From Gemmatimonadaceae bacterium (GTDB taxonomy: Bacteria > Gemmatimonadota > Gemmatimonadetes > Gemmatimonadales > Gemmatimonadaceae), in assembly GCA_016720905.1 (NCBI GenBank), contig JADKJT010000012.1:54969-118968 (forward strand): 64,000 nt of DNA. The letters run 5' to 3'. Positions 18,401 through 27,870 of this stretch are shown piece by piece. Position 1 is the first letter of the stretch. Each line of letters opens with the position of its first letter. A model generated the notes under the pieces. It was not told the DNA's origin, searched no databases, and was given only the letters and a program-made list of their open reading frames with translations. The translations under genes were made by a program, and so were the position numbers.

Positions 18401-19531
18401 GGTGAACAGCAAGGATGCCACGTTCGCCGTCCACGGCCCGCCCATCGCGGCGTAGTAACTCGAGGCGTCAAACAACGGTGACACGTTTGACAGCGCGCTC
18501 AGTGGCGCGACGGCGATCGCCAGCAACAGGACCATCGCCATTGCCAGGCGGTGCACCGTGCGGGCCGGACGTCGCCAGCCGGTGATCAGGATGAGCAGCA
18601 CGGCGAGCACCAGCGGCACAGCCATTCGTGCGCGGGCGCGCTGCAACAGCGCCAATCGTGTTTCGCCCTCGGTGCGGGCGAGGGCGCGGACACGCGCCAA
18701 TCGTCGCGTCCCATCGGGCACCACAATCACGGTGGTACCTTCCTCCACGCGGGACGAGTCGGGCGATTCCACAATGGTGCGCGCCACATCCGACGCGCGA
18801 TCCGAGGACTGCGTGAGCGCGCGCGCGAATCGATCGGCCGGTGGGATAGCGGAGATGAGCGCCACGGCCACAACCTGCAGCGCGCCATCCGGGGTGGTGG
18901 CGCGTGCCACCAGCGACGAGTAGAACGATCCATCGATCAGCTGAATGCCGCGGGGGCCGGTTGGCGACACGATTGTTCGCGTTTGTCCGGTGCGCGCCAC
19001 CAGTCGCGAACCGCGAAACACGAGCAGCGCCGATTCGATGGTGGCATCAAGTGGGGGGGACAAGAGGCCGCCGGCTGACGTCCCGGAGGCCACCAGTCGC
19101 GCGAGAAGCGACTCATCAGCGGCCACACGATCCGCGGCATCGGTCAGTCGTCGGGCCACTGTCGTCAGGGCATCAGCAACGCGCGTCGCCCGGGTCTCGC
19201 GTTCGACTTTCGACCACTCGGCCCAGTCGCGCGACGCGGTCTGCAAGGTCAGCGTATCGCGGATGGCCAGCGACACCGCCATGGCCAACAGCAGGATGGC
19301 ACCGACCGCCCAGATGCGCGGATGCCGCAGAGTTCGGGTCCACACCCCCGCTGCCGTCGTGGCCACCGCGGCGATGGCCAGCGTCGTCCAACCGGGGCTT
19401 CGCTGCCACGCGGCGAGCGTCAGGACGGCCACAGAGACACTGGCCACCCAAGCCAGCGGCCAATGATCCACGCGGTCAAGCGGCGACCATTCGCTGGCTG
19501 GTGGTTCAGGGTCCGCGGTCTGGGCAGTCAT
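15446..19531 (-). CDS. Very large multi-membrane-span histidine kinase, NtrY-like core
   Basis: This 1361-residue sensor kinase is much longer than usual. After a hydrophilic start it has several N-terminal helices around a roughly 180-residue extracytoplasmic region, then a block of about ten membrane helices (roughly 310-560), a second external region and a further helix pair. A HAMP-like segment follows (about 970-1020, ARTLSRPVGTLREAALAIAA), then a PAS domain containing TAAVLQHVASGVVAMRTDGA. The HisKA box is VAHEIKNPLTPIRLG with His near 1153, and the ATPase has NLLENARLA, DDGQGIP and GSGLGLAISRRLIEGWGG. The phosphoacceptor box is the NtrY type. No response regulator is adjacent; the next gene in the same direction is a Ser/Thr kinase. 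The ATG at 19531 is preferred to a GTG three codons upstream. Confidence 0.9.
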   Translation of the reverse strand: MTAQTADPEPPASEWSPLDRVDHWPLAWVASVSVAVLTLAAWQRSPGWTTLAIAAVATTAAGVWTRTLRHPRIWAVGAILLLAMAVSLAIRDTLTLQTASRDWAEWSKVERETRATRVADALTTVARRLTDAADRVAADESLLARLVASGTSAGGLLSPPLDATIESALLVFRGSRLVARTGQTRTIVSPTGPRGIQLIDGSFYSSLVARATTPDGALQVVAVALISAIPPADRFARALTQSSDRASDVARTIVESPDSSRVEEGTTVIVVPDGTRRLARVRALARTEGETRLALLQRARARMAVPLVLAVLLILITGWRRPARTVHRLAMAMVLLLAIAVAPLSALSNVSPLFDASSYYAAMGGPWTANVASLLFTTALGLALLFLALRSGRVVRLTSSRVLASALVLISATLGPFVLRDLARGIALPANGVSVVLWLAWQLAIALAGASILQAGAAAGRTILGNRRGLPPMTAPSLAIVAAVLAPMLWRAPGAWPGWYPVLWGVAIGALALTRRGVALVTGAAVIAGAGAVTLTWGATVRARMNLAQYDLARLSAVDDNAFRLLERFASALSTDRGNVNSSEALLRRYAASELAQAGYPARLARWDTLTPGVPAIDLRLAPVADSIGAQVSIAAMARNSRAIEIRAVEDGPTTMLIAAVPTADGSVTTIAVPPRTRLLPMDPLAALTGIASTPSGEPPYRLTLAAAPSDDVAVRTLQWRRRGDVMHGDGVATGGGESRLVHVEVDLRGLDALLPRGALLVLLDVAVVLLLWGASATADGAFGRWLRVRRARVRRSYRVRLSATLLAFFVAPAALFAGNAWYRLQDDDRAARELLVREALRTAASDVTRRDLAATAASVGSPIFLYHAAQLDASSDTLLQALAPLGRLLPVSLDDSDFGADDIFTTRRIPVGATQALVGFRRVASGPDESVVVTPARGDEFALDARREDLGILLLFTAALGALAAVWSSGIAARTLSRPVGTLREAALAIAAGREAPALGSAPAAEFAPVYRAFERMSEDLSTSRAALEAAQRRTAAVLQHVASGVVAMRTDGAILIANPRAEQLLQAPLRQPYASIAELPLALALLANQCLAFLASDADDEAFDQFVSGRQLRGRLTRLPAGAVLTVDDITELASAQRVLAWGEMARQVAHEIKNPLTPIRLGVQHLRRAYRDGRGDFGTILDSNVTRILAEIDHLDEIARAFSRYGMAPDQREPAIAVDIRAVVHDVMALEQLGDSEVQWTLNEASGPHPIMVYGQYDELKEVVLNLLENARLAQSRRVTVRIEVVADGVAIDVTDDGQGIPSEVLPQVFEPHFSTRTSGSGLGLAISRRLIEGWGGRIAVESTVGVGTVVHVLLRQA

Positions 19532-19596
19532 GGTCCCCACAATACCCCGCGTGGACGGCGAAGGCGAAGGGGCCAGCGGACTTCGGTTATCTTTTC

Positions 19597-20361
19597 ATGA
19601 TGCCCCCGACCCCCTGCTTCGGTCTCGCCTGCCTCCCGATCCTCTCCTGGATCGCGGTCGGCGTTCTGCCGTCGACTCGGCCTTCTACATGGCTGGCGCC
19701 CGTCCTGCCGCTTGCCGGGCAGCAGTCCGAGCGACTGGACGTCGGGAGTTTCACCCTGTTCATCAACGGGCAGCGGGCCGGTCGCGAGCAGTTCTCCATG
19801 CAACGCGTCGCCGCCGCCGACGGACCAACGCTGGAATTGCGGGCCGAGTCGGCCATTGGTGACCGACGCGCCGCAGTCCGTCTGGAAACCGATTCGGTCG
19901 GCACCCCCTTTCGATACTCCGTGGAAGAGCGGACCGGGGCCACCGTGACCCTGCGGCTGGGCGGGCAGCGTGTGCGAGGGCGATTTGCCACCTTGGCGCG
20001 AGGGACCAGTGGCGAGGCGGCTCGCGAGTATCTCCTCGCGCCGGGCGCCCTCGTGCTTGAGGACGATGGGGTGCTGCAATACGCCCTGCTGGTGCGGCGC
20101 GGACCGCTCGCGATCCACGACTCCATCATCATCCCGGTGCTTACACCTATTGCGAATCGCCAGGGAACGGTGCGCCTGACGTTGCTGGACGCCAGCGATA
20201 CTGTGGTCATCGCCGGCTCACGCCGGGTGGCGCAGCGTTGGCAAGCAACCACCAGCCTCGGCGAGGCCCGCTTTATTTGGGCGGATGCCGAGGGACGATT
20301 ACTGCGTGTCCAAATCCCCTCGCGAGGCTTCAACGCCTTGCGCGACGATGTGCCACGATAA
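19597..20361 (+). CDS. Secreted protein of unknown function preceding the efflux operon
   Basis: This 254-residue protein begins with a hydrophobic signal-like segment (CFGLACLPILSWIAVGVLP). The mature part is rich in beta-strand-like stretches (SFTLFINGQRAGREQFSM, VTLRLGGQRVRGRFAT, ARFIWADAEGRLLRVQIP). It resembles conserved secreted proteins of unknown function (DUF6134-like) that start with a short 'F-x-V/I-x-x-G-x-x-x-G' element, but I am not certain of that assignment. It ends 53 bases before tolC and points the same way, so it may be the first gene of the exporter operon. The frame stays open upstream but becomes antisense to the histidine kinase, so the ATG at 19597 is used. Confidence 0.75.
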   Translation: MMPPTPCFGLACLPILSWIAVGVLPSTRPSTWLAPVLPLAGQQSERLDVGSFTLFINGQRAGREQFSMQRVAAADGPTLELRAESAIGDRRAAVRLETDSVGTPFRYSVEERTGATVTLRLGGQRVRGRFATLARGTSGEAAREYLLAPGALVLEDDGVLQYALLVRRGPLAIHDSIIIPVLTPIANRQGTVRLTLLDASDTVVIAGSRRVAQRWQATTSLGEARFIWADAEGRLLRVQIPSRGFNALRDDVPR

Positions 20362-20414
20362 GTGGCCAGCGGCTTGAAACCGTCCCAACAACAAGATCGT
20401 ACGGCCCCCTGTCC

Positions 20415-21926
20415 ATGACCTCCTCTCGCCCCGTACTCATGCGTATTCACGCCCTCGCGATCGCGCTGGCTTCCTGTGTTGGCATTCTGGCCACTGCGCC
20501 CCTGCAAGCGCAGGCCGCTCCCACTGCGGGCGGTGTGCTGACGCTCGCTGACGCCATAGCCCTGGCACGCAAGAACAACCCGACATTCCAGAACTCGGTG
20601 ACCGCGCGGCAGAACGCGGCCGCTCAGGTGCGGGCCGCCAACGGCGCGTTCCTGCCCAACGTCAACACGAGCTTTGGTGCCGGCTATCGTGAAGGCCGCC
20701 AGCAGTTCTTCGGCGGCCAGGCATTCGGTGCCACCAACGACCAGCTGACCAGCGACGTCAGCGGATCGGCCTCGATGAACCTGTCCATGGCGAGTCTGCA
20801 GGATCGACGGGCCGCGAAGGCCGGACAGGAAGCCACCGAAGCGGATATTGCGGCGGCCGAACAACGGGTGAAGAACGACGTCACCACACAGTATCTGACG
20901 GCATTGCAGGCGCAGGCCCGCGCGGCGCTGCAGGACACGCTGGTGGCCACCACGGCCGTCCAGCTGCAACTGGCGCAGGCGCGACTGCAGGTTGGTTCGG
21001 GTACGCAACTCGATGTGCAGCGGGCCGAAGTGGCCAACGGACAGCAGCGCGTGGCCGCGCTCAACCAGCGGAATCAGGCTGCCATCGAGATTGTGCGACT
21101 GTTCCAGCAGATCGGTATCGACCCCGTGGCCGGCGCCACGCTCGATCCCAACTTGCCGGCCACACCGGCGCTGGACATGGCCTCCATCCTCGAGCGGGCC
21201 CGCAAGTCCAATCCGCAGATCGAAGCGCTGCGGGCCCGCGAAGAGGTGGCCGCGCGCAATGTCGCGTCGGCGCGTAGCGCGTATTTCCCCTCGCTGTCGT
21301 TGAACGCCAGCTTGTCGGCGTTTACCAATCGGTACACCAACACCGGCCTGCTGATTTCACAGGGGCAAGCCAGTGCGCTATCGTCGAAATCCAGCTGCAT
21401 CCGCTCGGAAGAAGTGCGCGCCGCCGTGGGACTGGCCAACAATCTCACGGCTTGCAACGCCATCGCCTTCACGCCGGCCTCCGAACAGGCCATTCGCGAT
21501 GGCCAGTCCAAGTACCCGTTCGATTTCACGCGCAACCCGTACAGCCTGTCCGCCTCGTTCTCACTGCCCATTTTCAACGGGTTCCGGCGAGAACAGCAGA
21601 TCGAGCAGGCCGGCGTGTCACGCCGCAATGCACAGAACGACCTGCGCGGACAGGAGCTGCGCGTCGTGGCAGATGTCACCGCCGCATTCATGACGCTGAC
21701 CGCGGCCCAGCAAACCGTGACGCTGCAGGAGCAAAATGTGCGCACGGCCCGGACGGCACTGGCGCTGGCCTCCGAGCGTTACAGAGTGGGGCTGGCCAGC
21801 ATTGTCGACCTGCAGCAGGCGCGTGGCGACTACGAGCGCGCGGAAACCGATCGCATCACCGCTGTCTACGATGTTCAACGGGCGTTCACGACGCTCGAAG
21901 CGGCCGTGGGCCGTCCTCTTCGTTAA
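20415..21926 (+). CDS. TolC-family outer-membrane efflux channel
   Basis: This 503-residue outer-membrane factor has a signal peptide (MRIHALAIALASCVGILATA, then LQAQA) and two repeated OEP halves. The first begins LTLADAIALARKNNPTF and continues through long Ala/Gln/Glu-rich helices; the second begins ILERARKSNPQIEALRAREE and includes YPFDFTRNPYSLSASFSLPI and the end block ASERYRVGLASIVDLQQARG. TolC-type trimers span the outer membrane and periplasm and dock on an adaptor. The downstream adaptor begins 12 bases after the stop. A second ATG at 20439 would also give a complete signal peptide. Confidence 0.93.
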   Translation: MTSSRPVLMRIHALAIALASCVGILATAPLQAQAAPTAGGVLTLADAIALARKNNPTFQNSVTARQNAAAQVRAANGAFLPNVNTSFGAGYREGRQQFFGGQAFGATNDQLTSDVSGSASMNLSMASLQDRRAAKAGQEATEADIAAAEQRVKNDVTTQYLTALQAQARAALQDTLVATTAVQLQLAQARLQVGSGTQLDVQRAEVANGQQRVAALNQRNQAAIEIVRLFQQIGIDPVAGATLDPNLPATPALDMASILERARKSNPQIEALRAREEVAARNVASARSAYFPSLSLNASLSAFTNRYTNTGLLISQGQASALSSKSSCIRSEEVRAAVGLANNLTACNAIAFTPASEQAIRDGQSKYPFDFTRNPYSLSASFSLPIFNGFRREQQIEQAGVSRRNAQNDLRGQELRVVADVTAAFMTLTAAQQTVTLQEQNVRTARTALALASERYRVGLASIVDLQQARGDYERAETDRITAVYDVQRAFTTLEAAVGRPLR

Positions 21927-21938
21927 CCGGAATAGTTC

Positions 21939-23228
21939 ATGACCAATACGGCAAAAATCGCCATCGCAGTCGTTGTCGTCGGGGCCGTGGGCGGCCTGGG
22001 CTACATGAGTTGGAAGAAGGGACAGACCACCGCGGTTGAGGTACGCACCGAAGCGGTGGAAGCGCGTGATCTCGTCGCGTCGGTGACGGCCAGCGGCCAG
22101 ATCCAGCCGCGCACGAAGGTTGACGTCAGCGCCGACGTCACCGGCAAGATCGTGCGCCTGTCGGTGAAGGAAGGCGACTTGGTCAAGAAGGGCCAGTTCC
22201 TGCTACAGATCGATCTTGAGCAAGTGACCGCCGTGTTGCAGTGCGTTGAGGCTGGGTTGGCATCCACGCGCGCACAGGCGGCGCAGGCGCGGGCCAATCT
22301 GATCCAGTCACAGAAGAACTTTGAGCGGTCGGAAAACATCAGGAAACAGTCGCCCACGTTGGTGAGCGATGATCAGCTCGAGCAGTTGCGTACCCAGGCC
22401 GACGTCAACAAGGCCCAGTTCGAAGCGGCGACGTTTGGTGTCGAGCAGGCGGTCGCATCGGTGCGTGACGCCAAGCAGGCACTCAGCCGGACGACCATCA
22501 TCGCCCCGATGAGCGGCAAGGTCACGCGACTGAACGTGGAAGAGGGTGAAACGGCCATCATGGGCACGCTCAACAAAGATGCCGCGACATTGCTGACGAT
22601 CAGCGACATGAGTGTGCTGGAAACCAAGGTGAAGGTCGATGAAACCGACGTGGCGCGCATCAGCGTCGGCGACTCGGCCCTGATCCAGATCGACGCCTTC
22701 CCCGACACCACCTTTATCGGGCACGTGGTGGAGATTTCCAACAGTTCAGTGACCAAGTCCGCCGCGACCAACACGGGCGACCAGGCCATCGACTACGAGG
22801 TGCGCGTTCAACTCCTCAATCCGCCGGTGGACACGCGTCCGGACTTCTCGGCTACGGCCAAGATCGTCACGGCCAGCCGCACCAAGGTGCTGTCCATTCC
22901 GATCATCGCCCTCACGGTGCGCGAGAACGAAAAGCTGCCCAACGCCGACACGGCGGTGACGGTTGGCCGTGCCCAGCCGGCCAAGGAAGTAGGCAAGCGG
23001 GACGTGGAAGGGGTCTTCGTGGTGGGGGCGGACAACAAAGTGAGCTTCCGGACCGTAAAGGTGGGTATCGCCGGCGAGCGCCACTTCGAAGTGCTGGAAG
23101 GGCTCAAGGCCGGCGAAACCATCGTCGCGGGAACGTATCAGGCCATCCGGGAGCTTAAGGACGGTGCCTTGATTCGCACCGCCAAGCCTGAAGACAAGAA
23201 AACACCGGCCACCGGAAAGAAATCGTGA
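21939..23228 (+). CDS. MacA/HlyD-type periplasmic adaptor of an ABC efflux system
   Basis: This 429-residue membrane fusion protein has an N-terminal anchor (AIAVVVVGAVGGLGYMSW), a split lipoyl half-motif (TASGQIQPRTKVDVSADVTG), a coiled-coil hairpin at about 85-180 (many A/Q/E/K residues), the second lipoyl half RTTIIAPMSGKVTRLNVEEG, and beta-barrel and membrane-proximal domains. This is the MacA/RND-adaptor layout. It links the TolC channel to the inner-membrane permeases. Its TGA overlaps the GTG of the ATPase gene by four bases (GTGA), showing tight translational coupling. Confidence 0.93.
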   Translation: MTNTAKIAIAVVVVGAVGGLGYMSWKKGQTTAVEVRTEAVEARDLVASVTASGQIQPRTKVDVSADVTGKIVRLSVKEGDLVKKGQFLLQIDLEQVTAVLQCVEAGLASTRAQAAQARANLIQSQKNFERSENIRKQSPTLVSDDQLEQLRTQADVNKAQFEAATFGVEQAVASVRDAKQALSRTTIIAPMSGKVTRLNVEEGETAIMGTLNKDAATLLTISDMSVLETKVKVDETDVARISVGDSALIQIDAFPDTTFIGHVVEISNSSVTKSAATNTGDQAIDYEVRVQLLNPPVDTRPDFSATAKIVTASRTKVLSIPIIALTVRENEKLPNADTAVTVGRAQPAKEVGKRDVEGVFVVGADNKVSFRTVKVGIAGERHFEVLEGLKAGETIVAGTYQAIRELKDGALIRTAKPEDKKTPATGKKS

Positions 23229-24031
23229 GCAATACACTCGACGACATCGGTCTCAGCACCACCGGGGAACGTCGCGCGGTCGTCTCGACCACCGGCGCCA
23301 CTCCGGACAAGGACTGGGTCATCGTGACGCGCGGGCTCAAGCGGCAGTACGACATGGGTGGTGAAATCGTGCGCGCGCTGCGCGGCGTCGACCTCGCGAT
23401 TCGGCGGAACGAGTACGTCGCCATCATGGGTCCGTCGGGTTCCGGCAAGTCCACACTCATGAATCTCATCGGCTGCCTCGATACGCCGAATGAGGGTGAG
23501 TACTGGCTGAACGGCATGCTCGTGTCCACGATGTCCGACGATGCGCTCGCCCGCGTGCGCAACAAGGAAATCGGATTCGTCTTCCAGACGTTCAACCTGC
23601 TCCCCCGTGCCACCGCGCTCCAGAATGTAGAGTTGCCACTGGTGTATGCCGGTGTGTCGTCCGACGAGCGCAAGAAGCGCGCGACGGAAGCGTTGGAGCG
23701 GGTGCAATTGGGCAGTCGTATCAGCCACCGTCCCAACGAACTCTCCGGCGGTCAGCGTCAACGTGTCGCCATCGCGCGCGCCCTGGTCAATCGTCCGTCC
23801 ATCCTGCTGGCAGACGAACCCACCGGTAACCTCGACTCGCAGACCTCCGAGGAGATCATGCGGGTCTTCGAGGAGTTGGCCAGCAACGGACAGACGGTGG
23901 TGATGGTCACGCACGAACCGGACATTGCCGTGCATGCCAAACGTGTCATTGTGTTACGCGACGGCGTCATTTCCAGTGACGAAAGCAGCGCGCAGTACGC
24001 CCTGAAGATCGGCAGCGAGCGCGTGCACTAG
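23225..24031 (+). CDS. MacB/LolD-type ABC transporter ATP-binding protein
   Basis: This 268-residue ATPase is of the LolD/MacB class. Walker A is GPSGSGKST, Q-loop FVFQTFNLLPR, signature LSGGQRQRVAIARAL, Walker B ILLADEPTGNLD, and switch His in VMVTHEPDIA. About 40 residues precede the domain (the family average is shorter). It starts with GTG overlapping the adaptor stop. It is the only ATPase in the locus and must presumably drive all the FtsX/MacB-type permeases that follow, unlike E. coli MacB where ATPase and permease are fused. Confidence 0.95.
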   Translation: MSNTLDDIGLSTTGERRAVVSTTGATPDKDWVIVTRGLKRQYDMGGEIVRALRGVDLAIRRNEYVAIMGPSGSGKSTLMNLIGCLDTPNEGEYWLNGMLVSTMSDDALARVRNKEIGFVFQTFNLLPRATALQNVELPLVYAGVSSDERKKRATEALERVQLGSRISHRPNELSGGQRQRVAIARALVNRPSILLADEPTGNLDSQTSEEIMRVFEELASNGQTVVMVTHEPDIAVHAKRVIVLRDGVISSDESSAQYALKIGSERVH

Positions 24032-24051
24032 GCGCCACGTCGTGGTGCATC

Positions 24052-24077
24052 CCCGGCGCGAAACTCTGCGCGCCGGG
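24052..24077 (+). other. Perfect hairpin between ATPase and first permease gene
   Basis: CCCGGCGCG and CGCGCCGGG form a perfect 9-bp stem with the 8-base loop AAACTCTG in the 88-base gap. This is the only sizeable gap in the 13-kb exporter operon. There is no T-run after it. It could attenuate transcription or protect the upstream mRNA, lowering permease yield relative to ATPase; that is inference. Confidence 0.5.
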
Positions 24078-24119
24078 CGCCGTATCTCCTCGCAGACCCC
24101 AGCGGCGCGAGGCGCGTAG

Positions 24120-25367
24120 ATGCACTTTTTCGAAGCAGTCCGGTTGGCGCTGACCACCATCCGCGTCCAGAAACTCAAGAGTGCGTTCACGCTGCTCGGT
24201 GTCTGCATCGGCGTGATGTTCCTCATCTCCGTGGTCTCCATCGTTGAAGGGATGGGGAAGTACCTGGAGGAGGACCTGATCGGCAAACTGATTGGCGTCA
24301 ACACGTTCGAATTGCGGAGTCGCCCGAACATCAACATCGGCGATGTCGACGAAGCGCAGTGGGAAGAACTGCGCAAACGCCCGCGACTCGACATCACCGA
24401 TGTGCCGCCCGTGGTGCGCGACCTGCCCGCCGACGTGAAGTGGTACCTCTCGAGTGAAGACCAGGTCTCCGCCACCTCATCCGTCAGCAGCAAGCCGCGA
24501 CAGGTGCGCGTGCTCGCCGTCGATGGCCAGTACTTCGAGGTCAAGAAACTCGGCGTCACCGCCGGCCGAGCCCTGTCCGAACAGGAGCTGGCGCGCGGTG
24601 AGAAGGCCGTCGTGTTGGGTTTGGACGCCGCCGAACGACTGTTCCCGGGGCTGGACCCCCTCGGGCGCGACATCAGGATGGGTGGCGTGACGTACAAGGT
24701 CGTTGGGATTGCCGAATCGCAGGGCAAGGTGTTCGGCATGTCCTTCGACAATTTCCTCGTGGCCTCGTGGCGATCGCCCATTCGCCGGTTGCTGAACAGC
24801 CGCCCCAACATTGTCGATGCCGTGGCGATTCAATCGCCCAGTGATGTGGCGATGAAGGAAACGATGGAGCTCGTGCGGGCGACCATGCGCGGCGTCCATC
24901 AATTGCGCCCCGGCCAGAAGGATGACTTCTCGCTGCAAACGGCCGATTCGGCGCTGGAATTCTGGAACAAGATCAAGCGGTACCTCGTGCTGGCCGGCAT
25001 TGCCCTGCCGGCGATTGGACTGGTGGTGGGCGCCATCGTGATCATGAACATCATGCTGGTGGCCGTGTCCGAGCGCACGCGCGAGATCGGCATTCGCAAG
25101 GCGTTGGGCGCGCGGCGGCGCGATATCATGGCGCAGTTCCTCATCGAAGCGTCGACGCTGGGGACGGTGGGGTCTGCCATCGGTGTGGGGCTCGGTATTG
25201 GTCTGGCCGAGTTGCTGGCGGCATTGACGCCATTGCCGGCCAGTGTGGCACCATGGTCCATCGTGGTGGGCATCGCGCTGGGCGCGGGCGTCGGTATCGT
25301 CTCGGGGGTCTATCCCGCCAGCCGAGCGTCGCGGCTGGATCCCATCGACGCCCTGCGTCAGGAGTAA
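24120..25367 (+). CDS. ABC permease, FtsX/MacB type, A-type copy 1
   Basis: This 415-residue permease has the MacB plan: TM1 at about 20-42, a periplasmic MacB_PCD domain (about 45-270) and three C-terminal helices in the FtsX domain. It opens FFEAVRLALTTIRVQKLKSA and ends YPASRASRLDPIDALRQE, which defines the A type in this array. The coupling segment is SERTREIGIRKALGARRRDI. GAGG upstream of the ATG is a plausible ribosome site. The next gene starts 3 bases after its stop. MacB permeases do not transport through the membrane but use ATP to drive periplasmic substrates through TolC; the substrate here is unknown. Confidence 0.92.
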   Translation: MHFFEAVRLALTTIRVQKLKSAFTLLGVCIGVMFLISVVSIVEGMGKYLEEDLIGKLIGVNTFELRSRPNINIGDVDEAQWEELRKRPRLDITDVPPVVRDLPADVKWYLSSEDQVSATSSVSSKPRQVRVLAVDGQYFEVKKLGVTAGRALSEQELARGEKAVVLGLDAAERLFPGLDPLGRDIRMGGVTYKVVGIAESQGKVFGMSFDNFLVASWRSPIRRLLNSRPNIVDAVAIQSPSDVAMKETMELVRATMRGVHQLRPGQKDDFSLQTADSALEFWNKIKRYLVLAGIALPAIGLVVGAIVIMNIMLVAVSERTREIGIRKALGARRRDIMAQFLIEASTLGTVGSAIGVGLGIGLAELLAALTPLPASVAPWSIVVGIALGAGVGIVSGVYPASRASRLDPIDALRQE

Positions 25368-25370
25368 CGC

Positions 25371-26624
<1,254 letters not shown>

Positions 26625-26625
26625 C

Positions 26626-27861
26626 ATGCCATTCCTGGAAGCGGTTCGCCTCGCACTCAACACCATTCGTGTCCAGAAACTGAAGAGCTTCTTCACGCTC
26701 ATCGGCGTCACCATCGGGGTGATGTTCCTGATTGCGGTGGTGTCCATCGTCGAGGGGATGAGCCGGTACGTGGAGAACGACTTCGCCGGCAAGCTGTTCG
26801 GGGTAAACACGTTCACCCTGCGTCGCTGGAACGACTTCAACACCGACGACAATCTCGACTGGCGCGAGATCATGCGACGACCGCGGCTCTATCCCACCGA
26901 TGCGCGGATGGTGCGTGGTGCGCTGCCCCCGGGTTCGCAGTCCGCGATCACGAGCGAGACGTTCATGAAGGCCGACTCGCCAAACAATCGGCCACGCGAC
27001 GTGCAGGCGGTGGCCACGGAAGCGGCCTACTTCACGATCAAGAAATTCAACGTCACCACCGGGCGCGCGTTCGGACCGCAGGAAGTCGCCGCGGGGTCGC
27101 GGGTCGTGGTGATTGGCGTTGAGGTCGCTTCGCATTTCTTCGCCGGGTTGGACCCGATTGGGCGGGAGATTCGCCTGGCGGGCGTGCCGTATGAGGTGAT
27201 CGGCGTCATTGAGAAGCAGGGCGCCATTTTCGGTTTCTCTCTCGACCGTCTCGCCATCGCACCGTATACCAGCCCCTTGTCACGAGCGATTCGCCCGAGT
27301 GGTGACATCGAAAGTCTGATCGTGCAGGCGCCCACCGCCGATTTGGTGGTCGATGGCATGGATGCGGCGCGCGAAGTCATGCGCGCCTCGCGGCGCATGC
27401 CGCCGGGGAAGCCCGACAATTTCGCGCTTGAGACGCAGGACGAAGCCATGGCGTTCTTCGACGGACTCAAGTCGAAGATGGTGATCTTCGGTACGGCGTT
27501 GCCGGCGATTGGCCTCGTGGTCGGCGCGATGGTGATCATGAACATCATGCTCGTCGCCGTCGCCGAACGCACGAGGGAAATTGGCGTGCGGAAAGCGCTG
27601 GGCGCTCGGCGGCGCGACATCATGTCCCAGTTCCTGGTGGAAGCCGCGACGCTCAGCGTCGTCGGCGCGGCAATCGGCATTGGATTGGGCATTGCCTTGG
27701 CGGCGATCATTGCGGCCACGACGCCGTTGCCGGCCGCCGTGGCCCCCTGGTCCATTGTCGCCGCACTCTCGGTTGGTGCCGGCGTTGGCGTGGCCGCAGG
27801 CATTTATCCGGCCAGTCGCGCCGCGCGGCTCGATCCGATCGCCGCGTTGCGGCAGGAATAG
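26626..27861 (+). CDS. ABC permease, FtsX/MacB type, A-type copy 2
   Basis: This 411-residue A-type permease opens FLEAVRLALNTIRVQKLKSF and ends YPASRAARLDPIAALRQE. It is most similar to A-type copy 3 (shared VSIVEGM, RYVE, EKQG, FGFSLDRLAIAPYTSP) and more distant from copy 1, so copies 2 and 3 look like the younger duplication. An in-frame start at 26551 exists but lies within the previous gene; the ATG at 26626 aligns with the other A copies. Confidence 0.92.
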   Translation: MPFLEAVRLALNTIRVQKLKSFFTLIGVTIGVMFLIAVVSIVEGMSRYVENDFAGKLFGVNTFTLRRWNDFNTDDNLDWREIMRRPRLYPTDARMVRGALPPGSQSAITSETFMKADSPNNRPRDVQAVATEAAYFTIKKFNVTTGRAFGPQEVAAGSRVVVIGVEVASHFFAGLDPIGREIRLAGVPYEVIGVIEKQGAIFGFSLDRLAIAPYTSPLSRAIRPSGDIESLIVQAPTADLVVDGMDAAREVMRASRRMPPGKPDNFALETQDEAMAFFDGLKSKMVIFGTALPAIGLVVGAMVIMNIMLVAVAERTREIGVRKALGARRRDIMSQFLVEAATLSVVGAAIGIGLGIALAAIIAATTPLPAAVAPWSIVAALSVGAGVGVAAGIYPASRAARLDPIAALRQE

Positions 27862-27870
27862 GAGCGGCGC

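Noticed and set aside
18904..19596. Upstream extension of the secreted protein before tolC
   Set aside because: It is antisense to the histidine kinase and lacks the signal peptide that starts at 19597.
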